Assembly (NCBI RefSeq): GCF_900112985.1
Contig: NZ_FONS01000008.1
Span: 62,001-126,000 of the forward strand
DNA: 64,000 nt
From: Pedobacter antarcticus
GTDB taxonomy: Bacteria; Bacteroidota; Bacteroidia; Sphingobacteriales; Sphingobacteriaceae
Direction: 5' to 3'
Shown here in pieces: positions 9,070 to 18,962 of the stretch (positions are counted from its first letter, which is position 1; each line of letters starts with the position of its first letter). The translations under genes were made by a program, and so were the position numbers. The notes beneath the pieces are model-generated. The model made no database searches. It saw only the letters and a program-made list of their open reading frames with translations, and was not told where the DNA came from.

Positions 9070-10986
9070 TTATTTCTTATCGTCTTTTACTTCTTCGAAA
9101 TCAACATCAGTAACATTGTCACCACCGTCAGCTGCCTGACCGTTAGCTGCCTGATCAGCGCCGCCTTCAGCAGTAGCACCATCTTGTCCAGCTTTGTACA
9201 TATCTTCTGAAGCTGCATTCCATGCAGTTTGTAATTCTTCCTGAGCCGCATCAATATCAGCAAAGTTTCTTGCTGCATGAGCAGCTTGTAACTTAGCTAA
9301 ACCAGCTTCAATAGGTGCTTTTTTATCAGCAGCCAATTTATCACCGAATTCTTTCAGTTGTTTCTCAGTAGAGAAGATTAATGCATCTGCACTGTTGATT
9401 TTATCAGCTTCTTCTTTAGCGATTCTATCAGCATCAGCATTTTGCTCAGCTTCTTCTTTCATTCTTTTGATCTCTTCGTCAGTTAAACCAGAAGAAGCCT
9501 CAATACGGATTTTTTGTTCTTTACCAGTTGCTTTATCTTTAGCAGATACATGCAGGATACCGTTAGCATCAATATCGAATGCAACTTCAACCTGAGGAAC
9601 GCCACGAGGTGCTGGTGGAATACCATCCAGAATGAAACGACCAATTGTACGGTTCTGAGCAGCCATTGGACGCTCTCCTTGTAAAATATGGATCTCAACA
9701 GAAGGCTGGTTATCAGCAGCTGTAGAGAAAGTTTCAGCTTTTTTAGATGGAATAGTAGTGTTAGATTCGATTAATTTCGTCATTACACCACCCATAGTTT
9801 CAATACCTAAAGAAAGTGGAGTAACATCTAATAATAATACGTCTTTAACCTCTCCTGTTAATACACCACCTTGAATAGCAGCACCGATTGCTACAACTTC
9901 ATCCGGGTTAACACCTTTAGAAGGCTCTTTTCCGAAGAAAGCTTTAACTGCATCCTGAATAGCAGGAATACGTGTCGAACCACCAACTAAGATAATTTCA
10001 TCAATGTCAGAAGTTTTTAAACCTGCGTTTTTCAAAGCAGATTTACAAGGATCGATAGTACGTTTGATCAGATCAGCAGCCAATTGCTCAAATTTAGCAC
10101 GGCTTAAGTTTCTAACCAAGTGTTTAGGTCCGCTGGCATCAGCAGTAATATATGGCAGGTTTACTTCAGTTGAAGTAGTACTTGATAATTCGATTTTAGC
10201 TTTCTCAGCAGCTTCTTTCAAACGTTGTAAAGCCATTGGATCCTGATTAAGGTCCATGCCGTACTCATTTTTAAATTCACTTGCTAACCAGTCAATGATC
10301 ACGTGATCAAAGTCATCACCACCTAAGTGAGTATCACCGTCAGTAGATTTAACTTCAAATACACCATCACCTAATTCCAGGATAGAAACGTCATGTGTAC
10401 CACCACCACAATCAAAGACAACAATTTTCATGTCTTTGTGTGCCTTATCCAAACCGTAAGCTAAAGCAGCTGCAGTTGGCTCGTTGATAATACGTTTAAC
10501 AGTTAAACCAGCAATTTCACCAGCCTCTTTAGTAGCCTGACGTTGTGCATCATTGAAATAAGCAGGAACAGTAATAACCGCTTCAGTCACTTCATGTCCT
10601 AAGAAATCTTCAGCAGTTTTTTTCATTTTCTGCAAAATCATTGCAGAAATTTCCTGTGGAGTATATTTACGATCATCAATCTCAACACGTGGCGTGTTAT
10701 TATCACCTTTTACCACTTTATATGGTACACGGCCTACTTCTTTAGAAACTTCAGCAAAGCTGCTTCCCATGAAGCGTTTGATTGAATAAATTGTTTTTGT
10801 TGGGTTAGTGATCGCCTGACGCTTTGCAGAATCACCTACTTTACGCTCACCATTTTCTGCAAATGCAACAATGGATGGCGTAGTACGTTTCCCCTCACTG
10901 TTGGCTATAACTACAGGTTCGTTACCTTCCATTACGGCTACGCAAGAGTTCGTTGTTCCTAAGTCTATACCAATAATTTTTGACAT
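9070..10986 (-). CDS. dnaK: Chaperone protein DnaK (Hsp70)
   Basis: ATP-dependent cytoplasmic chaperone, 638 aa, full length. The nucleotide-binding domain begins [15 protein letters not shown] and includes [17 protein letters not shown] (a Cys-Gly-Gly-Gly-Thr-His variant of the usual DLGGGTFD) and [13 protein letters not shown]. The interdomain linker is [15 protein letters not shown]. The substrate-binding domain and an Ala/Gly-rich tail follow, ending [12 protein letters not shown], close to the usual EEVKD-type C-terminus. No dnaJ or grpE lies beside it; the gene has its own terminator. A near-consensus sigma-54-like element lies upstream (11034-11049), but its functional meaning is uncertain. 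Confidence 0.98.
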   Translation of the reverse strand: MSKIIGIDLGTTNSCVAVMEGNEPVVIANSEGKRTTPSIVAFAENGERKVGDSAKRQAITNPTKTIYSIKRFMGSSFAEVSKEVGRVPYKVVKGDNNTPRVEIDDRKYTPQEISAMILQKMKKTAEDFLGHEVTEAVITVPAYFNDAQRQATKEAGEIAGLTVKRIINEPTAAALAYGLDKAHKDMKIVVFDCGGGTHDVSILELGDGVFEVKSTDGDTHLGGDDFDHVIIDWLASEFKNEYGMDLNQDPMALQRLKEAAEKAKIELSSTTSTEVNLPYITADASGPKHLVRNLSRAKFEQLAADLIKRTIDPCKSALKNAGLKTSDIDEIILVGGSTRIPAIQDAVKAFFGKEPSKGVNPDEVVAIGAAIQGGVLTGEVKDVLLLDVTPLSLGIETMGGVMTKLIESNTTIPSKKAETFSTAADNQPSVEIHILQGERPMAAQNRTIGRFILDGIPPAPRGVPQVEVAFDIDANGILHVSAKDKATGKEQKIRIEASSGLTDEEIKRMKEEAEQNADADRIAKEEADKINSADALIFSTEKQLKEFGDKLAADKKAPIEAGLAKLQAAHAARNFADIDAAQEELQTAWNAASEDMYKAGQDGATAEGGADQAANGQAADGGDNVTDVDFEEVKDDKK

Positions 10987-11033
10987 GTTATTTATCTTTG
11001 TTTATGTTATGAATTCTTAATTTTATTCTATTC

Positions 11034-11049
11034 ATCAAGCAATGTGCCA
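11034..11049 (-). promoter_or_regulatory. Sigma-54-like element upstream of dnaK (weak)
   Basis: On the minus strand it reads TGGCACATTGCTTGAT, about 48 nt before the dnaK start. Compared with TGGCAC-N5-TTGCW it has the -24 GG and correct spacing, but the -12 GC is GA. No good TTG-N19-TAnnTTTG promoter was seen in this gap. Confidence 0.2.
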
Positions 11050-11162
11050 ATTGACTTTTGTCAGCAAAACAGACAGTGCTTTGCAGTTTATCAGGAAATG
11101 TAAATCAAATTGATTTATAAATGCTGACAGCTTGGCAGAAATACCGCGCCAACGCGATTAAT

Positions 11163-12359
11163 CTAAAGCCCTACCAGCTTTTCCAGATAGTGACAATTTA
11201 CGCCATAAAAATTTTTGACTGCATGAATTCGTTTTAATACTTCTTCCTGATGTTCAGGACTTATGGTAGCTTTCGTGCCAACAACCAGTACATTCTTCGG
11301 GGTATGTGCATCTGAAATAAATTCAAATACTTTGGTCTTGTAACCATGATATTCCAGAATGAGTGAACGAAGTGCATCGGTAACCATTTCAGCCTGTCTT
11401 TCCATAAAGATACCATGGTCGGTCAGTGCGGCGATCTCAGGTTGTTGTTTAACTTTCGACATCTCCCGCCGTATCTGTTTATGACAGCAAGGTGCAACCA
11501 CAATCAGTTCTGCCCCGGCGAGAATTCCTTTACAAATCGCATCGTCAGTTGCGGTATCACAAGCATGCAGCGCAATAAGCATGTCAATTCCGGTTGCTGG
11601 ATAATCTGCAATTGATCCTTCGACAAAATCTAACTTATGAAATCCGGAGCTCGCTGCTATTTCATTACAGAGTGCGACCAGATCCGGTCTAAATTCTATC
11701 CCGCGTACAGCAGTGTCCGAACCCATTACATGATGCAGATAATCATATAGCGCGAAGGTTAAATATCCCTTACCCGACCCCATATCGACAACCTGTTTTA
11801 AACTGCCTGCTGAGATTGCACTGATCATCGGATGTAATAAGTTAATAAACTGGTTAATCTGCTTGTACTTATCCTGCGCATTTTTATAAACATTACCGAC
11901 AGCATCAGTAATTTGTAAAGCATGCAGATAGGGCTTATCCAAAGCGGATATTAACCGTTTTTTAGTTTTATCATGTGTATCTGATACCGGGGTTTGCGAT
12001 GTAGGCGCAGCCTGCCGAAACCGGAATCCCTGTCCCTGCTGCAAGTCCAGGATCAGATCTTTCTGTAAGGTGAAACAAGTACAGTGCTGGAATCCCTGAT
12101 TCAATTCTTCGGCAATTCTCGCCGCCCCCTCTTCAAAAGGATAGTTCTTAACAATGTCCCTGGTCTTAAAGCGGGATGTGAAGGCGAGATGAGGTTTCCC
12201 TTTGATATTTACCTTTCTGACATAGATGTTCTTCAGTCCGGCGAGCTCTCCGCGATATTTACCCAGCGTGAGCTTAATAAAGGTATCCTGTGCGAAACTC
12301 TCCGCTAATGCGGTTAAAAATTCTGCATGGATGACTACAGGCGTATTTAACATTTCCAA
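11163..12359 (-). CDS. Class I SAM-dependent methyltransferase (Methyltransf_32-like), substrate unknown
   Basis: 398 aa. Residues 1-130 form an N-terminal region of unclear homology. The Rossmann SAM-binding core begins at VVDMGSGKGYLTFALYDYL (D192), with the acidic loop in GIEFRPDLVALC and the motif LIALHACDTATDDAICKG. The segment VVAPCCHKQIRREM with paired cysteines is characteristic of this family, whose distant relatives include GSTCD. RNA is a plausible substrate, but nothing here proves it. Two start codons are possible (residue 1 or 3). It begins only 12 bp beyond the rplQ terminator, so expression must come from a promoter within that terminator region or from read-through. Confidence 0.85.
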   Translation of the reverse strand: MEMLNTPVVIHAEFLTALAESFAQDTFIKLTLGKYRGELAGLKNIYVRKVNIKGKPHLAFTSRFKTRDIVKNYPFEEGAARIAEELNQGFQHCTCFTLQKDLILDLQQGQGFRFRQAAPTSQTPVSDTHDKTKKRLISALDKPYLHALQITDAVGNVYKNAQDKYKQINQFINLLHPMISAISAGSLKQVVDMGSGKGYLTFALYDYLHHVMGSDTAVRGIEFRPDLVALCNEIAASSGFHKLDFVEGSIADYPATGIDMLIALHACDTATDDAICKGILAGAELIVVAPCCHKQIRREMSKVKQQPEIAALTDHGIFMERQAEMVTDALRSLILEYHGYKTKVFEFISDAHTPKNVLVVGTKATISPEHQEEVLKRIHAVKNFYGVNCHYLEKLVGL

Positions 12360-12370
12360 TTAATTTAGCT

Positions 12371-12408
12371 CTAAAAAAAATGCCTCTCCGAAATTCAGAG
12401 AGGCATTT
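12371..12408 (-). terminator. Terminator at the end of the ribosomal cluster (after rplQ)
   Basis: The minus-strand transcript forms ATGCCTCTC / GAGAGGCAT followed by a run of eight U. It lies 22 bp past the rplQ stop codon and closes the spc-alpha operon. Confidence 0.9.
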
Positions 12409-12429
12409 GTATTTCCAATAAAAGGGAAA

Positions 12430-12975
12430 TTATTCGCCTTTATCTTCTTTGGTTTCTTCAGCAGCAGCTTCTTCAACAGGAGTAGCCGTCTCAGCAACAG
12501 GAGCAGCAGTCTCAGCAACAGGCTCAGCTTTAACAGCCTCATCTTTTTTAGCTGTTTTGCTTCTTCCACGACGAGTTGTTTTCTTCTCTTCTGTAGCAGC
12601 TTCAACACCATAAACTTCGTTATAATCAACAAGTTCAATCAATGCCATTTCAGCATTATCACCTAACCTGTTGTTTAACTTGATAATTCTGGTGTAACCA
12701 CCCGGACGGTTTGCAACTTTAGCAGCAATGTCACGGAATAATTCAGTAACTGAATCTTTATCCTGTAAGTAACTAAATACAATACGACGAGAGTGCGTAG
12801 TATCATTTTTAGATTTAGTGATCAGGGGCTCAACATACATACGTAAAGCTTTAGCTTTTGCTAAAGTTGTAGTAATTCTTTTGTGCTTGATCAGTGATGA
12901 TGACATGTTAGCCAACATCGCTTTACGATGGGAGTCAGTTCTGCCTAAGTGGTTGTTTTTTTTACCGTGTCTCAT
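12430..12975 (-). CDS. rplQ: 50S ribosomal protein L17 with acidic/Ala-rich C-terminal tail
   Basis: Large-subunit protein near the peptide exit tunnel. The core, residues 1-120 ([20 protein letters not shown] ... [12 protein letters not shown]), is the usual bL17. Residues from about 128 to 181 add a low-complexity tail with a basic patch ([11 protein letters not shown]) and [18 protein letters not shown] repeats ending in Glu/Lys. The extension makes the protein about 60 residues longer than typical L17; similar tails are common in Bacteroidota. Last gene of the cluster, after rpoA. Confidence 0.98.
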   Translation of the reverse strand: MRHGKKNNHLGRTDSHRKAMLANMSSSLIKHKRITTTLAKAKALRMYVEPLITKSKNDTTHSRRIVFSYLQDKDSVTELFRDIAAKVANRPGGYTRIIKLNNRLGDNAEMALIELVDYNEVYGVEAATEEKKTTRRGRSKTAKKDEAVKAEPVAETAAPVAETATPVEEAAAEETKEDKGE

Positions 12976-13059
12976 TTTGATTTTATTCAGTGCATACCGT
13001 CTCTTCTACATTGAAGAGGGAATTATACACTATTAACAATATTGTTATTTATATTGAAA

Positions 13060-14052
13060 TTATTCTTCGTCCAGTTTGTATTTCCCAAGGTTCATCCCGA
13101 AAGATAAACTTTTGGATTTAACCAGCTCCTGAATTTCAGTCAATGATTTTTTACCGAAGTTTCTGAATTTCAACATATCGGCAACGTCATAAGAAACCAA
13201 GTCAGCAAGCGTGCGGATATCAGCAGCTTTAAGACAGTTTAATGCACGTACAGATAAGTCAAGGTCAACTAATTCAGTTTTAAGGATTTTACGCATATGT
13301 AAAATTTCCTCATCAACTTCTTTAGTCTCTTCTTTAGCCTGAGATTCCAGAACTAAATTCTCATCAGAGAACAACATAAAATGCTGGATTAAGATTTTAG
13401 CAGCTTCTTTTAAAGCTTCTTCAGGATGGATAGAACCATCTGTAGCGATCTCTAAAATTAACTTCTCATAATCTGTTTTCTGCTCAACACGATAATTTTC
13501 AATCGAGTATTTTACATTTTTCATTGGAGTAAAGATCGAATCGATCGCAATTACGCCAACTACAGCATCATTGATTTTATTTTCTTCAGCCGGAACATAA
13601 CCACGACCTTTGTTGATTGTTAATTCAACCTCCAAAGTAACGCTTTTCTCCATGTTACAGATTACGAAATCCGGATTAAGGACTTCGAAATTGTTAGAGA
13701 ATTTAGTTATATCACCTGCTAGAAATTGATCCTGGCCATTAACTACAATAAAAACTTTTTCAGAATCACCTGAATCACCTGCTTTTTTAAAACGAACTTG
13801 TTTTAAATTCAAGATAATTTCAGTTAAATCTTCTACAACACCTTTCATGGTAGAAAATTCATGTGATACGCCAGAAAAACGAATACTTGTAATGGCATAA
13901 CCTTCTAAAGAAGAAAGAAGAATCCTTCTCAAGGCATTACCAATTGTTACACCGAAACCGGGTTCTAAAGGACGAAATTCAAATATACCATCGAAATCAG
14001 TTGATTTCTGCATGATGACCTTATCGGGTTTCTGAAATGCTAAAATTGCCAT
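13060..14052 (-). CDS. rpoA: DNA-directed RNA polymerase subunit alpha
   Basis: 330 aa. The N-terminal dimerisation domain carries the signature [31 protein letters not shown]-type assembly region (residues 24-55). A flexible linker near residue 245 leads to the C-terminal domain with [19 protein letters not shown] and [13 protein letters not shown], the helix-hairpin-helix DNA and activator contact surface. Located between rpsD and rplQ, the standard alpha-operon position. Confidence 0.98.
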   Translation of the reverse strand: MAILAFQKPDKVIMQKSTDFDGIFEFRPLEPGFGVTIGNALRRILLSSLEGYAITSIRFSGVSHEFSTMKGVVEDLTEIILNLKQVRFKKAGDSGDSEKVFIVVNGQDQFLAGDITKFSNNFEVLNPDFVICNMEKSVTLEVELTINKGRGYVPAEENKINDAVVGVIAIDSIFTPMKNVKYSIENYRVEQKTDYEKLILEIATDGSIHPEEALKEAAKILIQHFMLFSDENLVLESQAKEETKEVDEEILHMRKILKTELVDLDLSVRALNCLKAADIRTLADLVSYDVADMLKFRNFGKKSLTEIQELVKSKSLSFGMNLGKYKLDEE

Positions 14053-14133
14053 TTATAATGTTTTTAGATCGTTATTAAATATTAGGTAACGCAAAAAATA
14101 GTTAAAGCCCATACAGGCTTTAACTAGATATTG

Positions 14134-14742
14134 TTACTTAGAGTATAACTCGATAATCAAGTTTTCTTTGATATTTTCTGGAATCTCGTCACGATTCGGA
14201 TAAGCCAGGAATTTTCCTGATAACTCAGATGCATTCCAGTCTAACCAATTAAATTTATTGATCATTCTGCCTGCTACTGAATTAGTGATGCTTTCCAGAG
14301 TTTTTGATTTCTCACGAACTGCAACCACATCACCAGCTTTTAACTGATAGGAAGGGATATTTACTACTTCACCGTTAACTGTGACATGTTTATGGCTAAC
14401 TAACTGACGAGCAGCTGAACGAGTAGTAGCAATACCTAATCTATATACTGTATTATCTAAACGAGCTTCTAATAATTGTAATAAGTTATCACCCGTGATA
14501 CCTTGACGGGAAGAAGCTTTAGTAAACAAGTTACGGAACTGACGCTCTAATACACCATAAGTATATTTCACTTTTTGTTTTTCCATTAACTGTACTGAAT
14601 ACTCAGATTGTTTACCTCTTCTTTTGGAAGCACCGTGCTGTCCAGGAGGATAATTTTTTCTGTCTAATACCTTATCAGGGCCGAAAATTGGCTCTCTGAA
14701 TTTACGCGCGATTTTGGACTTGGGTCCTGTATATCTTGCCAT
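14134..14742 (-). CDS. rpsD: 30S ribosomal protein S4
   Basis: Primary 16S rRNA-binding assembly protein. 202 aa beginning [21 protein letters not shown]; an upstream in-frame ATG at 14769 would add nine non-conserved residues, so the start at 14742 was chosen. The S4 RNA-binding domain is evident in [13 protein letters not shown] and [14 protein letters not shown]. No zinc-binding cysteines are present at the N-terminus (C-minus type). Between rpsK and rpoA. Confidence 0.98.
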   Translation of the reverse strand: MARYTGPKSKIARKFREPIFGPDKVLDRKNYPPGQHGASKRRGKQSEYSVQLMEKQKVKYTYGVLERQFRNLFTKASSRQGITGDNLLQLLEARLDNTVYRLGIATTRSAARQLVSHKHVTVNGEVVNIPSYQLKAGDVVAVREKSKTLESITNSVAGRMINKFNWLDWNASELSGKFLAYPNRDEIPENIKENLIIELYSK

Positions 14743-14807
14743 TGTGCTTTGTTTTAAAGTATCATGCAACCTTAAGCTGCAGACTCTTAGCTTTAAAAAT
14801 TAATAAA

Positions 14808-15197
14808 TTAAACTCTTCTCTTCTTAGGAGGACGACATCCATTGTGTGGAAGCGGTGTGATATCTTTGATAGAGGTTACTTCGATACCGGAGATTTGCAA
14901 TGTTCTAATTGCAGACTCACGGCCAGAACCCGGACCTTTAACAAAAACCTCTACTTTACGCAGACCTAAATCAAATGCTACTTTACCGCAATCAGATGCA
15001 GCTTGACCTGCAGCATATGGAGTGTTCTTTTTAGAACCCTTGAAGCCCATTTTACCTGCTGAAGACCATGAAATAGTTTGACCGTTGTTATTTGTTAAGG
15101 TAACAATGATATTGTTAAAAGTCGCATTGATATGTGCCTGACCAACTGGTTCAATAACAACAACACGCTTTTTGGTTACTTTTTTACTCTTAGCCAT
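14808..15197 (-). CDS. rpsK: 30S ribosomal protein S11
   Basis: Platform protein at the mRNA exit region. 129 aa, with the conserved [22 protein letters not shown] and [14 protein letters not shown] blocks and the C-terminal [15 protein letters not shown]. Starts 21 bp after rpsM. Confidence 0.98.
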   Translation of the reverse strand: MAKSKKVTKKRVVVIEPVGQAHINATFNNIIVTLTNNNGQTISWSSAGKMGFKGSKKNTPYAAGQAASDCGKVAFDLGLRKVEVFVKGPGSGRESAIRTLQISGIEVTSIKDITPLPHNGCRPPKKRRV

Positions 15198-15218
15198 AAT
15201 TATTATTCGTTACTAATT

Positions 15219-15596
15219 TTATTTAGTAGCTTTTTTCTTGTTAGCAACTGTTTTTCTCTTGCCTTTACGTGTACGGGAATTGTTTTTGGTACGTTGTCCA
15301 CGTACTGGTAAACCTTTTCTGTGACGTAATCCACGGTAGCAACCAATATCCATTAAACGTTTAATGTTTAATTGAACCTCTGAACGTAAAGCACCTTCTA
15401 CTTTAATGCCATCGTTAATGATTGTACGAATCGCTGATAACTCATCATCAGACCAGTCCTGTACTTTTTTGCTAAAATCGATACCTGCTTCAGTTAATAT
15501 ACGCTGAGCAGTTGATCTGCCTACTCCGAAGATGTAGGTTAGTCCAATTTCGCCTCTTTTGTTTCTTGGTAAATCTATACCTGATATCCTTGCCAT
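15219..15596 (-). CDS. rpsM: 30S ribosomal protein S13
   Basis: Head protein contacting the P-site tRNA and L5. 125 aa from [19 protein letters not shown]; an upstream in-frame ATG at 15647 would add 17 unrelated residues and is rejected. The helix-two-turn-helix region [14 protein letters not shown] and [16 protein letters not shown] are intact, with a very basic tail. Confidence 0.98.
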   Translation of the reverse strand: MARISGIDLPRNKRGEIGLTYIFGVGRSTAQRILTEAGIDFSKKVQDWSDDELSAIRTIINDGIKVEGALRSEVQLNIKRLMDIGCYRGLRHRKGLPVRGQRTKNNSRTRKGKRKTVANKKKATK

Positions 15597-15675
15597 ATGT
15601 GTACTAAATGTTTGATTATTTGACGACAGATTGAGTAACCTGTACATTCAATCTAATCATACTTCAATAATTTGC

Positions 15676-15792
15676 TTAACCTTGACGCTGTTTGTATTTA
15701 GGATTTTTCTTGTTAATAACGTAAAGTTTACCTTTACGACGAATAATCTTGCAATCAGCGCTGCGTTTTTTAATTGATGACCTAACTTTCAT
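15676..15792 (-). CDS. rpmJ: 50S ribosomal protein L36 (zinc-free form)
   Basis: A 38-codon gene between infA and rpsM, 1 bp from the infA stop codon. The product begins [20 protein letters not shown] and ends NPKYKQRQG, a clear bL36. Only one cysteine remains of the usual Cys3-His zinc site, so this is the zinc-independent (C-minus) type. Confidence 0.96.
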   Translation of the reverse strand: MKVRSSIKKRSADCKIIRRKGKLYVINKKNPKYKQRQG

Positions 15793-15793
15793 T

Positions 15794-16012
15794 TTATTTA
15801 TATCTATAAGTAATCCTGCCCTTTGATAAATCGTAAGGCGACATCTCTAATTTTACTTTATCACCAGGTAATATTTTGATGTAGTGCATCCTCATTTTAC
15901 CTGAGATATGAGCAATGATTTCATGCCCATTTTCCAGTTCGACCCGGAACATTGCATTTGACAATGCTTCTCTAATTACACCGTCTTGTTCAATTGAGGC
16001 TTGTTTAGCCAT
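15794..16012 (-). CDS. infA: Translation initiation factor IF-1
   Basis: 72-residue OB-fold protein that occupies the 30S A site during initiation. Sequence [20 protein letters not shown] ... [23 protein letters not shown] matches IF-1 over its whole length. It sits between map and rpmJ, the usual place in Bacteroidota and Firmicutes spc operons. Confidence 0.98.
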   Translation of the reverse strand: MAKQASIEQDGVIREALSNAMFRVELENGHEIIAHISGKMRMHYIKILPGDKVKLEMSPYDLSKGRITYRYK

Positions 16013-16056
16013 ATAATATTGATTTTTACTTGATTAGCTGCTATTAAACAGGGTTG

Positions 16057-16064
16057 CAAAATTA
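16057..16064 (-). promoter_or_regulatory. Possible internal -7 box upstream of infA
   Basis: Minus strand TAATTTTG matches TAnnTTTG, in the 71-bp map-infA gap and 44 bp before infA. There is no TTG at the -33 position. Confidence 0.3.
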
Positions 16065-16083
16065 ATTAAAAATATTTAATTAT

Positions 16084-16869
16084 TTACCTTTTTTCTTTTA
16101 AAACTTCTTCGATCAGAGAAAAGGTAGATAAAACATCTGCTTTACCCTTTTTAACCGCAACAGTGTGCTCAAAATGAGCTGACGGTTGATTGTCACGGCT
16201 AGTTACGGTCCAACCATCAGACCAGAACTTTACATTGGCTGTACCGGCATTAATCATCGGTTCAATGGCAATAACCATCCCCTCCTCTAACTTCATACCG
16301 GATCCTCTTTTTCCATAATTCGGAACTTCCGGTTTTTCGTGCAGCTTAACACCGACACCATGACCTACTAATTCTCGTACTACCCCATAACCATTCTCCT
16401 CTGCGAGAGACTGTACAGCAAAACCGACATCACCAATACGGGAGCCGACCACTGCTTTGTCAATTGCACGTTTCAAACATTCCTGGGTAACCTCAATTAA
16501 CTTCCGGCGTTCCGGGCTAATCTCCCCAATCGGGAAGGTATAAGCGGAATCACCAAAATAATTATTCAGAATCACGCCACAGTCAACAGAAATCAAATCG
16601 CCTTCCTGTATCACATAATCACTTGGAAACCCATGAACAACCTGCTCATTAGGCGAAATACAAAGTGAAAATGGGAATCCGTTATAGTTAAGAAAAGCGG
16701 GGATACCTCCGTTATCTTTTATATAAGTCTCCGCAATATTATTTAATTGCATAGTGGTTACTCCGGGTCCGATTACTTTCGCTACTTCAGCGAGTGTAGA
16801 AGAAACCATTAAAGAGCTGGCACGAATTAATTCAACCTCTTCCGGAGACTTATAATAGATCTTAGACAT
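16084..16869 (-). CDS. map: Type I methionine aminopeptidase
   Basis: Removes the initiator methionine from nascent proteins. 261 aa, pita-bread fold. Metal ligands are visible: Asp in ISVDCGVILNNYFGDSAYTF (two Asp), His in LVGHGVGVKLHEKPEVPNYG, Glu in MVIAIEPMINAG and the C-terminal Glu in HFEHTVAVKKG. No N-terminal zinc-finger extension. Follows secY by 6 bp, in the secY-map-infA order. Confidence 0.97.
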   Translation of the reverse strand: MSKIYYKSPEEVELIRASSLMVSSTLAEVAKVIGPGVTTMQLNNIAETYIKDNGGIPAFLNYNGFPFSLCISPNEQVVHGFPSDYVIQEGDLISVDCGVILNNYFGDSAYTFPIGEISPERRKLIEVTQECLKRAIDKAVVGSRIGDVGFAVQSLAEENGYGVVRELVGHGVGVKLHEKPEVPNYGKRGSGMKLEEGMVIAIEPMINAGTANVKFWSDGWTVTSRDNQPSAHFEHTVAVKKGKADVLSTFSLIEEVLKEKR

Positions 16870-16875
16870 TCAATA

Positions 16876-18219
16876 TTAAATTACTGCACTACTGCTGCCT
16901 GTAGTAGTCGCAGCAGGTAAACCTGTACGGCCAGTAACTCTTCCTGTCTTCATTAAACCATCGTAATGGCGCATGAGCAGGTAACTTTCAATTTGTTGCA
17001 ATGTATCTAATACAACACCCACCAAAATCAACAGTGATGTACCACCGTAGAAGTGCGCAAATTCAGATTTGATACCAAATTTAACAGCGATAGAAGGAAG
17101 GATTGCAATGATCGCCAGGAAAACTGATCCCGGGAAAGTGATCTTTGAGATTACATCATCAATAAAAGACGAGGTAGATAAACCTGGTTTGATACCCGGA
17201 ATAAAACCACCGTTTTTCTTCATATCATCAGACATCTGCACCGGATTAACAGTAATCGCGGTATAGAAGAAAGTGAAAGCAATAATTAAAAATGCAAAAG
17301 TTAAACTGTAAGCCAGTGAAGTTGGATCACTAAACTGGATTAACCACGTGTTTTGCAGTGATGGGAAAAACTGGGTAAGTGTTGTTGGGATAAACATCAG
17401 AGCCTGAGCAAAGATGATCGGCATAACACCAGCAGCATTTACTTTTAATGGAATATACTGTCTTACCCCGCCAAACTGTCTGTTACCGACAATACGTTTA
17501 GCATATTGTACAGGTACCTTACGGACACCCTGAACAATCAGGATAGTAAACATTACAACCGCGAATAAAGCTACAATTTCAAGGACAAGGGCAATAAGAC
17601 CGCCATCACCAACGAATCTAGAGCTGATCTCCTGTTGCAGGGCAATAGGAAGACGGGCAATGATACCCACCATAATGATCAGAGAGATACCGTTACCGAC
17701 ACCTTTATCTGTAATTTTTTCACCCAGCCACATGACGAATAATGTACCTGCAGATAAAACAAAAGTTGAGAGCACAAAGAATAAGGTATGGTCAATCAGA
17801 ATTGCCTCTACCGGAACCTGCGTTTTCACATAACCAACCGCCTGCACTGCAGTAATTGCCACTGTCAGGTAACGGGTAATCTGATTAAGTTTGTTCCTGC
17901 CGCTTTCGCCTTCCTTTTGCATTTTTTGGAATGAAGGCACAGCAATACCTAATAACTGAACTACAATTGATGCAGAAATATATGGCATAACCCCCAGGGC
18001 TAAGATTGATACGCGGGAGAAGGATCCCCCGGCAAACATATCCAGCAGACCCAGGATTCCAGATTTCTCATTATCGCCTAGGGCTGTTGCATCAACACCT
18101 GGAAGAACCACGTGTGAAACGAACCTATAGACCAAAAGAATTACGAGCGTAAATAATATACGCTCTTTTAATTCTTGAATTTTCCAAATATTACTTAAAG
18201 TAGTAAACAGCTTCTTCAT
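16876..18219 (-). CDS. secY: Protein translocase subunit SecY
   Basis: Core of the Sec channel in the inner membrane, 447 aa with ten predicted membrane segments. Recognisable blocks include the plug region GLLDMFAGGSFSRVSILALGVMPYISASI, the cytoplasmic loop VRKVPVQYAKRIVGNRQFGG and the region ADDMKKNGGFIPGI-like (here SDDMKKNGGFIPGIKPG). Starts 3 bp after rplO. Confidence 0.98.
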   Translation of the reverse strand: MKKLFTTLSNIWKIQELKERILFTLVILLVYRFVSHVVLPGVDATALGDNEKSGILGLLDMFAGGSFSRVSILALGVMPYISASIVVQLLGIAVPSFQKMQKEGESGRNKLNQITRYLTVAITAVQAVGYVKTQVPVEAILIDHTLFFVLSTFVLSAGTLFVMWLGEKITDKGVGNGISLIIMVGIIARLPIALQQEISSRFVGDGGLIALVLEIVALFAVVMFTILIVQGVRKVPVQYAKRIVGNRQFGGVRQYIPLKVNAAGVMPIIFAQALMFIPTTLTQFFPSLQNTWLIQFSDPTSLAYSLTFAFLIIAFTFFYTAITVNPVQMSDDMKKNGGFIPGIKPGLSTSSFIDDVISKITFPGSVFLAIIAILPSIAVKFGIKSEFAHFYGGTSLLILVGVVLDTLQQIESYLLMRHYDGLMKTGRVTGRTGLPAATTTGSSSAVI

Positions 18220-18222
18220 TAA

Positions 18223-18669
18223 TTACAATTTTTCGATTGAGCCTCCAACAGCTTCAATGGCTTTTTGTGCGGTAGCAGAAAAAGCATGTGCTTTAACTTC
18301 AATTTTAGATTTAACTTCACCACGACCTAAGATTTTAACCAGGTCATTTTTGTGTGCTAAACCGTGTGCTTGTAAAGCTGCAAAGTCGATAACGGTTAAG
18401 TTAAATTTCTCAGCTAAACCTTGTAATACATCTAAGTTTACACTTACGTATTCTACACGGTTAATTGGCTTGAAACCTACTTTAGGTACACGACGTTGTA
18501 ATGGCATCTGTCCACCTTCAAAACCAATTTTGGTTTTGTGACCTGAACGGGAACCAGCACCTTTATGACCACGAGTGGAAGTACCACCACGGCCAGAACC
18601 AGTACCACGACCAATTCTCTTATTATTTTTTGTAGAACCTGCTGCAGGTTTTAAATTACTTAAGTTCAT
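18223..18669 (-). CDS. rplO: 50S ribosomal protein L15
   Basis: 148 aa from [20 protein letters not shown]; an in-frame ATG 33 bp upstream adds 11 residues without similarity and is rejected. The Gly/Arg-rich loop [20 protein letters not shown] and the [15 protein letters not shown] block are typical. First gene after an internal promoter. Confidence 0.98.
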   Translation of the reverse strand: MNLSNLKPAAGSTKNNKRIGRGTGSGRGGTSTRGHKGAGSRSGHKTKIGFEGGQMPLQRRVPKVGFKPINRVEYVSVNLDVLQGLAEKFNLTVIDFAALQAHGLAHKNDLVKILGRGEVKSKIEVKAHAFSATAQKAIEAVGGSIEKL

Positions 18670-18738
18670 TTTGAAACTTATTGTGTTGCCCTTCGCTTTC
18701 ACTAATCAGGGACAACGGTTAAACATATATAAAGGTTG

Positions 18739-18768
18739 CAAATGTAATCATATAAACTACTTCTGCAA
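18739..18768 (-). promoter_or_regulatory. Consensus internal promoter for rplO-secY-map
   Basis: Minus strand: TTG at 18766-18768, 19-bp spacer, TACATTTG at 18746-18739. It lies in the 109-bp rpmD-rplO gap and would give a leader of about 65 nt. An 8-bp inverted repeat (AGGTTGCA at 18733-18740 and TGCAACCT at 18764-18771) overlaps both boxes. Confidence 0.65.
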
Positions 18769-18778
18769 CCTCTATAAA

Positions 18779-18958
18779 TTATATACTCTCTATGGCAACT
18801 AAGTGATTCACTTTTCTTACCATTCCAATGATAGCAGCGTTAGCTTCAACTTCTACAGACTGGTTCATTTTTTTTAAACCTAATGCCTGCATAGTTCTTT
18901 TTTGACGTTCGCTTCTGTCAATGATACTTTTGATCTGGGTAATTCTGATTTTAGCCAT
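18779..18958 (-). CDS. rpmD: 50S ribosomal protein L30
   Basis: 59-codon gene between rpsE and rplO. The product begins MAKIRITQIKSIIDRSERQK, followed by RTMQALGLKKMNQSVEVE, a complete uL30. It begins 4 bp after the rpsE stop codon. Confidence 0.96.
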   Translation of the reverse strand: MAKIRITQIKSIIDRSERQKRTMQALGLKKMNQSVEVEANAAIIGMVRKVNHLVAIESI

Positions 18959-18962
18959 GTTC

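Noticed and set aside
12360-12638. Leu/Lys-rich frame overlapping rplQ and its terminator
   Set aside because: Out-of-frame reading of the low-complexity L17 tail.
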